This document shows positions 11,601-23,600 of a DNA stretch of 64,000 nt, in pieces (position 1 is the stretch's first letter; every line of letters starts with the position of its first letter). The DNA lies in assembly GCA_032358255.1 (NCBI GenBank), contig JAULBX010020299.1, positions 1 through 64,000 of the forward strand, in the 5' to 3' direction. Under the pieces are notes generated by a model that worked only from the letters and a program-made list of their open reading frames with translations, was not told the origin of the DNA and ran no database searches. Position numbers and translations under genes: made by a program. The DNA is from Heterotrichella gracilis (taxonomy: Eukaryota > Sar > Xanthophyceae > Tribonematales > Xanthonemataceae).

Positions 11601-14600
11601 TAAATGGGCTATTTGGTGGGCTGTTTTACCTATGCGCCAAGTGGCCTATTCAGGGTCTTTGCACCTGGTGTTCCATTTGACCCTCTTCAAGGGTTATAGA
11701 CCTGTGCACCAGATATCGACCTCCACACCGTGATGATCTGCAGGAAGTACCGCATGGTCATGGAACAGGAGATGCCCCTGGGATGTGTAGTTTACCTACA
11801 AAACAAATATATAGAGTGCCCTGTACACAGGAGAATGGCATGACCTCATCATCAGCTAGCTACCATGGCAGTGCTTGCGCTAACAGTAGTAGCGTTGATA
11901 TTAACCGCCTGAATTCTATGTTTGCAGGAAGTACCGCATGGTCATGGAGGAGGAGGTGCTGCTGGGGTGTGTGGTGCAGCTGGTGGACTTCATGCTCTCT
12001 GAGAATGTATCGCAAGCTGTGTTGAACAACTTGAGGAATGTGCTGCGGCTGCTGCAAGCACCCAAGCTTGGGGACCCACAATCTGCACGAGCCGGCCAGG
12101 GCCAAAAGGTGTGAGGAACATATATAGTTAGCACTTTATACTATATAGTTCGTAGTTTCCATTATTTGCAATAAAGCGATACAGCCAGATAAGCAGCCAA
12201 TCAATTGCAATGCTAAGCAGTGCTGCCCCAAGCACTTGAATATTGTTACTATCTACATAATTTGTTCAACTTGCTATACGGTTTTGATCTCCACCTGTCC
12301 GGGCAACAGTCATCTGGTTTGTCTGATCGCCCAAACAAATAACATGGTAGCGCATCATGACTCCCCTTGACTTCAGGAAAGTGCTACCGAAGGAATTATC
12401 TTTAAAATCTAGTTATGCAATATTATATTTAAAAATCTAGTTATGCAATATTTGATATCGACCTGTCCGGACAAAATGTGTGCGTATCTTTTGCAGGGCG
12501 TGTTTTGCACGACAGTGTCCTTTTCCGCCACCGAAACCTCAGTCATTTTCACTCCCAACGAGGAGGCGGTGGTGAGCGTCCTTGAGGGCAACGTGCTGGA
12601 AGGCATCCTGGCCATCGCCGAGCATGTGCCCCACCTCATGTTCATGCGCCAGTTCTCACACCTGTTTGAGGGGAAGCCAAGCTTCCTGGTGCCCAAGGAT
12701 ATAGTTCGGTGCGGCCCTGAACCCTGAACCTGGAGCCCTGGGACGATTCCTCACTGACTAGCATGGCATTGATTGGTTCTGCAGGCCTGTCTGATTGTGT
12801 TCCTGCATGCGTGGCAAGTTCACATTTACGTTTTTCGGTTTTTACTGTATTCTTTCAGTATTCAGTATTCATATGGTTATAGGGAAAATTATGTACTGAT
12901 AATGTTTTATTATTAATGGAAAATAAATAGCTACGGAATCGCAAAATGCAGATGGGTTTGTGATAACTTCAGTAATTTGGCTCCCAGGGAGTCGAGTGAT
13001 TTTGCAGAGCTGCACTCGGGCATACGCTCCACCCTGCACGACGATTTCCGAGAGGCGGTGCACTACGCCAGGAGCTTCTCAGAGTTCCGCAAGGTGTATG
13101 ACTTTGGCTGCAAGTGGGATGCAAACTCGTATGCAAATGGGATGAAGTGAGTGGCACCCTACCTACTGCTGTGTCAGCCTGTATGTTTTGGCTTTGCTTG
13201 TAGAGTCCCATCATGATGCCGCCACTCCCAATGGCCACTGGTCAACTGCGGAGCCTTAATCAGTAGCTCTACACAGGAGCCCTGTGATACTGTTGTTTTT
13301 ATTATTCAATCAAAAGAGCTCCCTTTCACATGGAGCCCCATGGCCTGCAGGGTGATCCGTGACATCCGGAGGGACATGCACAAGCAGAAGGAGTGGCGCA
13401 GCGAGGTGGAGAAGATGCGTACCGCCAACGTGGTGGGGTGCCTCCACGTGGACTCCAAACTGCTGCGCAACTCCCTCATGCCCGTCACCACGCGCGTAAT
13501 GGACGACATCAAGTCCCTGCTGGTTGACCTAGCCAGGGACAGCTGTGCCAACCTGGTGCAAGACACCCAGGACAGGGTGTTCATGCTCCAGCAGCGGCCT
13601 GCAGACTTGGATGGCTACATGGCGTACCAGGTGGGTATGCGTTTTGTAGGGCTTTTGCAAAAGAGCCTTGGGGGCCTGGTATGGGATGCAAAAGATAGTA
13701 GCAGGATGCCGTGTTCCAAGGTTATTGAAGCTCTATACATGAAGAAATGGCATACGGTCTGCCACGGCAGATGTGATTGGCGCCAGCTTGGCGTAGGTGA
13801 TTGCTGATGTGGCTGTACTGTTTGAATGTACAAAAACAAATCTATAACATGGAGCATGTGCCACCTCTCATCTGTTGTTGCGCAAGGTACCAGCTGACAC
13901 ACCCTGTTTGGTCCCCAGGTCATGCACAAGGAGCAGTGTGATGACAAGAAGCGCCTGGTGGCTGATGCCACGCAAGTGGATGATATGTATGACCTACTGG
14001 CTGCCTACCAGCAGAAGGTGTCAACCACAGAGCAGGTGTGCAGCTCTGCCAACTGAGTAATTGGGGCATCCATTGCAGTGCAGCATGCTGGGTGATTATC
14101 ATTGAATGTTCAAATCCTGAGCTATAAGAGACAGTATTTTATTTACTGTACATTGAAATAGAATGTGTGGAGTATTTAGTATTCTGCATTGCAATGAAGC
14201 TGCATCAGGTGATGTGGCGTGTGTGTTGTTCACAGTGCTCAGGCTCTGGTGGCTAATGCCATCTCTACCCCAGCAACTCACAGTACTTATCCTGTGCACA
14301 TCCCACATGCGGCTGCGCTTACCCAGTAAACTAAAATCACAGTACTTGCCCTGTGCATATTCAACCTGCAGGTAAAGCACGACAACCTGCGTGAAGTTCT
14401 GCAAGTCTTCATGGAGGAGCTCACCAATGGCAAGGATTTCCTGGCAGAGAACAAGCTGCCCATGGTTGATGTGCTCACCAAGGAGATGGGGTCCATCAAT
14501 GAGGAGGTGCTGACCATCCTCACCAACCTGCACAGCCCGGTGTACCTGGACCCCACCAGCTCCAAGATGGAGATCCTGGAAGACCTGCAGGAGTATTTGC

Positions 14601-17600
14601 ATAAGCTGTCTGACATGCAGGTGCGATTCACTGCATAGCATTATTGTTTGTGTTAGTCAGTTAGTTACATGCATTCCAGTGATACATTCAAAATGGCTGT
14701 CAGTCTGGCACTTGAAGCGCCAAGCAGCTCTTTCCTGGCACTGTTTATTGTTGTAGTCACAATGTTAATGATGGCGGGGGCATCCAGTTAGGTGGAGAGA
14801 TTGCTTTGACCACTGCTCTGTGTTGATCATATATGCATCTCAGCCACTGCAATTGACAACTGTTTGACACCTAATATCATTCCTGTCCTTTACAATTCGA
14901 TTGAACATATACTCGACGTGTTTGCAACATAGTTGCTGTGCCAATTGCTGAAGCTTCCATATGGAATGTGCAGGACAGCATCGAGTGTTTCAAGACCTAT
15001 CAGACCAACTTTGGGAACGCTCCAGATGATTTTCAAAACCTGGAGATCACCCACAAAGAGGCAACATTGCGCTTTGATATCTGGCAAATGCTTGCCCATG
15101 TGGAGAGTGACGTGGATACCTGGACCAATGGGCCAATCCTTGGCAGCGTTGAAAAGGCGGCAAGTGTCGCATTTCAAGTGTGACAATTGTACTCAATTGC
15201 AGCACTTTCAATTTGCAACACATGTGCAACGGCTCGTATGGACCAACGTTCCATTGTCATACTATTCCATGGACGAAATACATGTTGCAACTGCCATGGC
15301 GCTTTGTTGACTTTGTGATTCCTGCTGCAGATGCTTTTGAACTACGATCACATACGCAACTCCCTGGACGAGTATAGCAGCAAGGCTTTGACGTGCGTAA
15401 TCACCCATGCTTGCATTGTGGCGTTGGTGCATCAATGTTGTAGCAACCTTTCAATTACCACAGTGAATGATTCATCGTTGAGGCAAAGAATGGTACAAAT
15501 ATCTGTGCACATACTCTGGATGTGCCCCTCCATGGTAATGGTTGTGAACCTGCAATACTGCTCTGAGCAATACATTGTGCTGATGCAGGTTGGCAAAGCA
15601 GGTCAAGGATGACAAAGTGTTGGCAGCAGTCAATATAGCTATTGATGGAGCCAAGCAGCTGATGCCCATGCTGGAACACCTTGCCAACACTGCCATGCGA
15701 GACAGGCACTGGGAAGCTGTGCTCAATGCACTGAATGCAGATCACTCTGATGACCGACAGGTATGGCAGTTGGCATAACAATCCATCCAATACACTGTAA
15801 CTCACCCAATAACTATTCCCATGTTTAGGAATCATCAAGGAAAGTCAAAATAAGCCCTCGAAAATAGGAATAAGCCATGAAGCTTTTTTGTGCACTGTGA
15901 CGCTTACTATTACCATTGGAACGCAGGATCAGACCTCCCTGGCACAGCTCGCAGTGAACAGTGACTTCTGCATCAATGATTTGATCGCCAGAAACATCAA
16001 TGCAAAGATGGAACTGGTTGCATCCATCAGCGCAACAGCTACCAAGGAGTTTGGGTTGGAGAAGGCACTACTGCGTATGCAGAGTGATTGGAATGGCGTG
16101 CAGTTCCTCATTCTGCATTACAAAGACACTGGAACGTACATTGTCGGTGGCACGGATGATGTACAGGTATGGGGAACCTTAGCCCTGGAATTGCCCCTGG
16201 CTGATTAGCAGTGTGAAGATGAAATAGATCTACATCTGAGAGCTTTTTGTGGTACAGTTGATGTTGACCAAATGATGATTCCCGCTGCGTGACATTACTG
16301 CCGGGCATAATGGCATTCCAGCCCTAGCATGGCACTTTGTTGCATGTGCTCCTGAATGGTTTCATTTTTTGAATTTCCAGGCTCTGCTGGATGATCATTT
16401 GGTGAAGATCCAGTCCATGCGCACCTCTCCCTCCATCAAGGTGTTTGAACAGGATGCCATGGCATGGGACAAAATCCTGAACAACATGCAAGACGTCCTA
16501 GATGAGTGGATACAGTGCCAAGGTCTGTGGCAGTACCTTGAACCCATATTCAGCAGCCCAGATATCGTCAAGCAGATGCCAACGGAAGCAGACAAGTTCA
16601 AGCAGGTAAACAATACATCAAATGACAATTATTTGTAATTATTCGATTACACATCCACCAAAGCCAAATGAATAAATGCATGATAATCAAGGATGGAATA
16701 TGAGTGCCCATTTCATGTGCACCCATGCAAGTGCTACAATTTAGAAGTGACCACATATTATGGACTTGTGCTTGCCGGTTGACCTCACCTGGCGGCAGGT
16801 CATGGACTCCATCAAGGATGGGGCCAACTGCTTGCATGTGGCCAGGGACCCAACATATAATCACAATGCATTCCCACCAAAGCAAAAATAGTATAAAATG
16901 CACGATCATAAATGGATAGATATCCACCCATCATGATGCAAGTGCAAAACAGGAAATGACCAACATTGTGGACCCATGCTTGCAGGTTGACCTCACCTGG
17001 CGCCAGGTCATGGCCTCTATCAAGGAGGGCCCCAACTGCCTGCACGTTGCCAGGGACCCCACTTACCTTGAGCAGCTGCAAGCCAACAACAAGAGCCTGG
17101 AGGAGATTCAAAAGGGCCTGTCCAGCTACCTTGAGCTCAAGCGCCTTGCTTTCCCTAGATTCTTCTTCCTGTCCAATGACGAGCTGCTGGAGATCCTGTC
17201 TGAGACCAAGGACCCTGTCAAGGTGCAGCCTCACCTCAAGAAGTGCTTTGAAGGTAAGTAGCTGGGTGGTGGTACTGAGCACTCATTCATTGCTGACACC
17301 GTATTTGTCCATATCTATTGCTTTTCTTGTGTCCGGTGCTGCAGCAAGGATGCATACAATGCGTAATTAATTTTTTTGATTAAATTCTTATAGTCATTTA
17401 TCAGTTCATACATTGGTACTGTGCCACAGGGATTCATCAGCTGCAGTTTGATGAGACCGGGCAGTACATCACCGGCATGGTGTCCAGCGAGAAGGAGCTG
17501 GTCAAATTCCGATCGATGATCCGGCCAGCAGACGCAGAGGGCGCCGTCGAGAAGTGGCTGGTGGAGGTGGAATCCAGCATGGTTGAGGCCATGCAGGAGG

Positions 17601-20600
17601 TCATCTGGCAGGGTATAGACAGCTATGCACGCATGCCGAGGAAGTCCTGGGTGCTGCAGTGGCCTGGCCAGGTAGGGACACATGAGGGAATGACCAGCCT
17701 CCGAGGCTGGCTCTCTCTCGTTCTGTCCCTTCCTCGACCAACGCCCTCATACTTGCGATGAGGAGCGTAGTTACTTATTTATTATATCTACTTATTTATT
17801 TATTGGCCTGGCCAGGTGGTGCTGGTGGCTTCCGCTGTGTTCTGGACCAATGAGGTGACAGAGGCGCTCAAGTCTGGGCGGCCAGGTGAGAAAATTGCGC
17901 GAGATGGTGGTGTGTAAAATAAAAGCATTGGACCGCACAGTCTGGGATGTATGCTGCCACACCAATGCATGGGATCCTGTGATAGGCCAAGTCCTGCAAC
18001 CAATATTGTGGGGCATTACAGCACTGCTGGCAGAACAATGATCTTAGTTTTTGTTCCAGAATTTCTGGTCCTGTTCTATCACAACTGCTGTTCTAACCTG
18101 GGTACTGTGACTACAGGTGCACTCCAACGAGTGGCGTACAAGTGCACTGCGCAACTCAACGACGTAGTTGAGCTGGTGAGGGGTCCGTTGACAGAGCTGC
18201 AGCGCTGCACCCTGAGCGCACTGATAGTGATGGATGTGCATGCACGCGATGTGGTGACCAACTTGGCGCAGATGGGGGTGGAGGGCAAGCCGAACGATTT
18301 TGAGTGGACATCACAGCTGAGGACATACTGGGAGGTGAGTCTGCGTAGGGCATTTACGTAACATTACATAAAATATTGAATTATTTTAAAAAAAGGAAAA
18401 TTAAATCGCGTGGATACATACCATAAAACATTTAGCTGAGTTCAACAGCAGTGGATGTATAGTTGCACTGGTTGTGTGACTGGCGCTGCGCCAGGCCGTT
18501 GGTATGACAAGTTTGCAGCACTTGCCAAGCGTGCCTTTCAATAAACATGGCGCAGAAGTGTCAATGCCATGCTTACTTGCTACAAATTGATGCTTGACCG
18601 TTGCTAAAAGAAAGCATGTACTGGGCAGGAGTCCAAGCGTGGGAGCTCCAAGAAAACAGTGATCATCCGCATGAACACTGCTGAGGTGGAGTATGGGTAC
18701 GTGTGCGTGACAGTCTCAACCACGCTTCACAGGCCTTGCCCTATTCGAGGATTAAATAAACTGATACAGTGGTATGGCATGGGACTGCAGAGCAAATCTT
18801 GTCACCTATAGTTGGACAAATGTACCCTGATCCCTAAACCCTAAACGGTTTTTTTTGCCTGTAGGTATGAGTACCTTGGCAACTCCCAGAGGCTGGTGGT
18901 CACTCCCTTGACCGATAGGTGCTACCGCACACTCATGGGTGCCATCCAGCTCAACCTGGGTGGGGCTCCAGAGGGGCCAGCGGGGACTGGCAAGACGGAA
19001 ACCACCAAGGTAAGCAACTCCCTGGAAACCCTAAACCCTAGATTATAACCCAACCAGTTCAACCTGGGTGGGGCTCCAGAAGGGCCAGCAGGGACTGGCA
19101 AGACGGAAAACTGCCAAGGTAAGTAACTCCCCTGGAAACCCTGAACCCTAAACCAATCTGACTCAACCTGGGTGGAGCTCCAGAGGGGCCAGCAGGTACT
19201 GGCAAGACAGAAACCACCAAGGTTAGGGGTTGCACCCTGTTGCCCATTGGAATACATGCAAAGAGGACTTTTGTTGTCAGTGAGGGTTTTGCGCGTGGCT
19301 GCGGCACATGGAAATGAGGAGTGCATAGTGTGCTGTGACTATCGGTGATTACATCCCACCTGGCGCACGCATAAGAATGAATATAATTATCTTTTTTCCA
19401 TGTTCATTGATGGCGATGTGCAGAGGTGTCTGGCATCACGTCTTGCCATTAAGTGCCCTTGTCAACCAATCTGCAGACTGCTAACTAATTCTTGCTGAAC
19501 CAAGTGATAAAAAACATGGATACTGTATGCTTGCTTTGCAAGCTTTGGTGCTGATATGGCTGTGCCAATGTGCATGGATTGCCACGAGCATGTGTGAATG
19601 ATATTTGCAGGATTTGGCCAAGGCCCTTGCTCGCCAGTGTGTGGTTTTCAACTGCTCAGACACGCTTGATTACCTCACTATGGCCAAGTTCTTCAAGGGT
19701 CTGGCAGCTTCCGGGGCTTGGGCGTGTTTTGACGAGGCAAACCGCATCCAATTGGAGGTATGTAATCAGCCCCAGACCACTCAGCCTGCACATTGTGTGT
19801 CAATAATGGCTAAGCCCACCCTCCCCAAGTCCAAGTGTTGGCTGCAATTCTGTTATTGCTCAGCACTTCTGTCATATAATTAATATTGCCTCATTGTTCA
19901 TTACATCTGCCATTTCAGAACAAGTTCATCTTGGGTCACCAGCTGTAAATCATGTTGATGGGCGTGCTACTGGGCATTGGCACAGCAAATTGTGTGCTCC
20001 TATATAATGTGCGAACACTATTTTTGGAACCGCTTATCAATTGCTGTAAAGTGTAATGCAGCTTGCGTGATTCCAGCTTGGCATGGGGATCACTTGATAC
20101 AAAGTGGTGCATTGCAGTTAAAGGTGGCATGTAATCACTTGCTGAAAATCCATCATGATCCATACTGAAACATTGCACTTTGTCAGAGAATCAACCAAAG
20201 TTTACTCTAGATAGGACTCAGTTGTGGTGTACATCTGCAACGGCACTGGAACAAGTGCATCCCTCAGTGGGCCCTTGGGTGGCAGCTTCTTGGGCCAGTG
20301 CAGGCACCCATCCATGCCATCAATCCTGAACAGCTGACGAGTTTCCCAAGGCCCTGTGCCTGTCTTGCCCTTGGAGGTGTCACAGGTGCCTGCGGCCCTT
20401 TTCCTGGCCAGATCATGTGGCCAGTCACCCTTCTGGCTCTCCTGGGCACATCCCTCGACAAGGTCGCATTCCTCGGAGTTAGTTGAGCCAAACAGTTTTA
20501 CGCTCTGCACACACACACGGTTGGAATCAGCTGGGGCTTTTCCTTTCACCGCCAAGACATGTTGGACGCAATTGGATGACAATCACTTGCATTGCATGAT

Positions 20601-23600
20601 GAGTAATCAGTTCAGCTGTGGCTGACTTACAAGGGTGCGTGGCGGGTTCCATGCAGACTGGTAGGTGCCCGCCCTTGTGAGCGTAGACAAGCAAATCTTC
20701 TGCCTTTGAGTCACTCTCAGTTGGTCTTCAGCCTCCTCCTCAGTGTCTCCACCCTTGTCCAGGCAACACCCATAAACAATCTGGCACACCGGGTTGCATG
20801 GCTTGCCATCTGCCTTCCAGTACAGAACAATCTGCTTGCTGCCATCAGGCACCACCAGGATTTGCTGCTTCTGGAGTGATGATACAGCATGGAGGGTACT
20901 GAGCTTTGGGATGGTTGGGAGACCGTAGACTGGGTGTGTATCGTCACTCAACTCTGAGAACATTCCTAGTGGCTTGACCTTGGTTGCAAATACAGCCATC
21001 TCAGTGAGCGTGGGTGTGGGTATTCTGGGGACCTGCATGCAGAATAAGTGGCAGACTCAATGCTCACACTGGCAAGGGGTGTCCCTACTACAATTGTACC
21101 CTACAGCACGACAGTTACTCAGTCTGGCACCACATGACACACCATGTTGGTCAGGTCCACGAGGACGTGTGCTGCCAGTTTGGCTTCTCGCAGCTCAGCC
21201 GTCTCAGCTGAAACCCTTGCATTATTGATGGGGTTTCGCCTGTCGTTGATTGCTTTTCTCGCTGTTTTCTGGGCGGCCACCGCTTGACTGCCCTTCACTG
21301 CCACCCGAAGGTCAACCAGCGCACTGCAGAGTTGCTGCTTCAAGGAGGTTACCCAATTGCATCATGGCAAAACGTGAGCATACAGCAAGGCAGCTCATCA
21401 TACCCAAGTGGTGCTAACAGACACTGAGCTACCTGCAACATGGGTCTTGGTCTGCCCGTTTTGGGGCTTTTTTTGCCAGTGGCAGTACCCGATTTGTCAT
21501 GCAGGTGGCAGTCACCACACCGCTTGTGGGGGCAGTTTGCCTCGCAGAATACCTTGATCTGTTCTTCGGTTGGGTTCTTGTGCTCCTGCAAGAGCTTTAT
21601 TACAAAGCTGGCAACTTTGTTCGTGGTTCTGCACGCTTTCCTCCAAGTTTTGGCCCACTGGCAGGTTGTGTTTCTGTGGATACAGTTCCCAAACGGGTAT
21701 CGGCATGGGGAGGGGTTTCAGCAGCTGTAAGGTCTATTGGATCGTTGAGGACCAGGTCCCTGTGCACTGGCCCTCGCATTTTTTGAACCCTGGCCATCAT
21801 CTGCTGCAAGATGCTGGGGCGGTGTGGGGTGGAGCCAGACGAGGCCATGGTGCAGCTCAACACATGACTACGTTCACCCACTTAGGTGCAGCTCAGCTTT
21901 GAACGTTTCGTATACCAGTAGTGGAGAAAGAGTGAACGGCTGTGTTGGTGAGCTCAGTCAAAGTGGGTGCCCGCTTATCACAGCTATCAGCAATATGGCC
22001 ACTCAAAACGGTCCATTAGGTTTTGAATTCGGACCTAAACCCTAGACCCTAAATGATGATGGAAACCCTCCAGCCTACCTGAGATAGAAAGGTTTCATCT
22101 GAGGCACTGAATCTAATCCACTGCATCCATTATTACAATCTCGCGTATCGTCTTCAAGTTTAACCGCATCGACTTGGAGGTAAGCAATCCTCTCTATTGC
22201 AAAAGCGTTTAGACATGACCCCATCAGAATAATTTTTGCAATGGTCTTAGACTGATCGAAAACTGGTCAGACGTTCGTAACGATCGTCTGTGCCCGACTA
22301 GGTCGTCAAACGTCGTCAAAGTTCGATTCGAAGTCGTTACTAGTCGTCCGACCGTTACGATTTCGAGTTTGAACAGTCCAAATTTTGTTTGGAATGTTTT
22401 TGGGGGGGTCATGTCTGTTTTCAATGTGTTAGAAAGATTTCAAATCTGCCCTTGATTACACTTCATGTAGTACACGCCATGCAATGCATTTTCAGTGAAT
22501 GTTTTCTGAGCATTGCGCGAATAATGCCGCGCAGTATTCCCTTACAAGATGAAACAGATAATGAGCTGCATTTTACCTGCGCACATGAAGCAATGTGTTC
22601 CGCATAAATTTTAGTTCACAGAGCAAATGCTTCCAATTTTGTTGCAGGTGCTGTCAGTGGTTGCGCAACAGATCCTCGAGATCCAGCTGGCCATCAAGGC
22701 AAAAGTGAAGGCCTTCGTTTTCGAGGGTTCAGAGCTGACCTTGAAACCATCCTGCAATGTGTTCATCACGATGAACCCAGGATATGCAGGGCGAACCGAG
22801 CTACCAGACAACCTGAAGGCGCTGTTCCGAACGGTTGCCATGATGGTTCCAGATTACGCCATGATTGCTGAAATCATGCTCCTCTCCTCTGGGTACTCAG
22901 AGGTACCGTTACCTTTCATGCTTGCAACGAAGTATTGAATTTGTTTCATTTTCATTTTCTTTGACTTTCCAGAGTTGCCACATTGGCCCACTTCCTTCAA
23001 AACAAGTCTAGGCTAGACACCATGGAAAATAGGAAATTAATTCCTTCGTTGGAGAGACCATCCTGGTTGTAGCAACTCAATTCCCTCTTTGGAGAGGTCA
23101 TGCTGGATGATCCTGGTTGGGGTGGGGTAACTCACCAGCCGCCTGTCCCCATGCACAGGCCCGCGCCTGCGCCCGCAAGATCGTGGCCACCTACAAGCTG
23201 TGCTCCGAGCAGCTCTCCAGTCAGGACCACTACGACTACGGCATGCGTGCGGTGATCGCCGTCCTCAGGGCGGCAGCAAATCTGAAGCGCCAGTACCCAA
23301 AGGAGGACGAGTATGCCCTCACTCTCAAGGCTATCGTGGATGTCAACCTGTGCAAGTTCCTCAGCCACGATGTGCCTTTATTTACTGGGATCGTGTCTGA
23401 CCTTTTCCCTGGCACCGCGCCGCCGACGCCTGACCACACCAGCATCAACATGGCGATTCAGAAGTGCTGCGTGGATGCCAAGCTGCAGTGCACCCACTAC
23501 GTCAAGTCAAAGGTAAAGTACTTGCAAAATGCTTTTTGTTTTTTTATTCACTATGCATTTGTTTCCATCAGTGTTTAATCGAGCCGCCATCATTGTGTCT

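Larger units (their letters stand above)
8661..16603 (+). other. Dynein tail (N-terminal) exons
   Basis: Exons at about 8661-8903, 9064-9161, ~9630-9774, 10114-10351, 10675-10929, 11190-11364, 11929-12110, 12497-12710, 12987-13146, 13351-13629, 13919-14035, 14373-14620, 14971-15175, 15330-15390, 15587-15760, 15926-16165 and 16381-16603. They code for helical tail sequence (for example [20 protein letters not shown]). In this family the tail binds light chains and docks on the doublet. Exon borders are approximate. Confidence 0.75.
18865..23510 (+). other. Dynein AAA1 module (main ATPase site)
   Basis: Exons 18865-19011 (ends with the P-loop [12 protein letters not shown]), 19611-19736/19757 (Walker B CFDE), candidate micro-exon 22159-22179, 22648-22901 ([20 protein letters not shown]) and ~23157-23510. 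AAA1 is the obligatory hydrolysis site. Walker A, Walker B and sensor motifs are all present. Confidence 0.9.
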
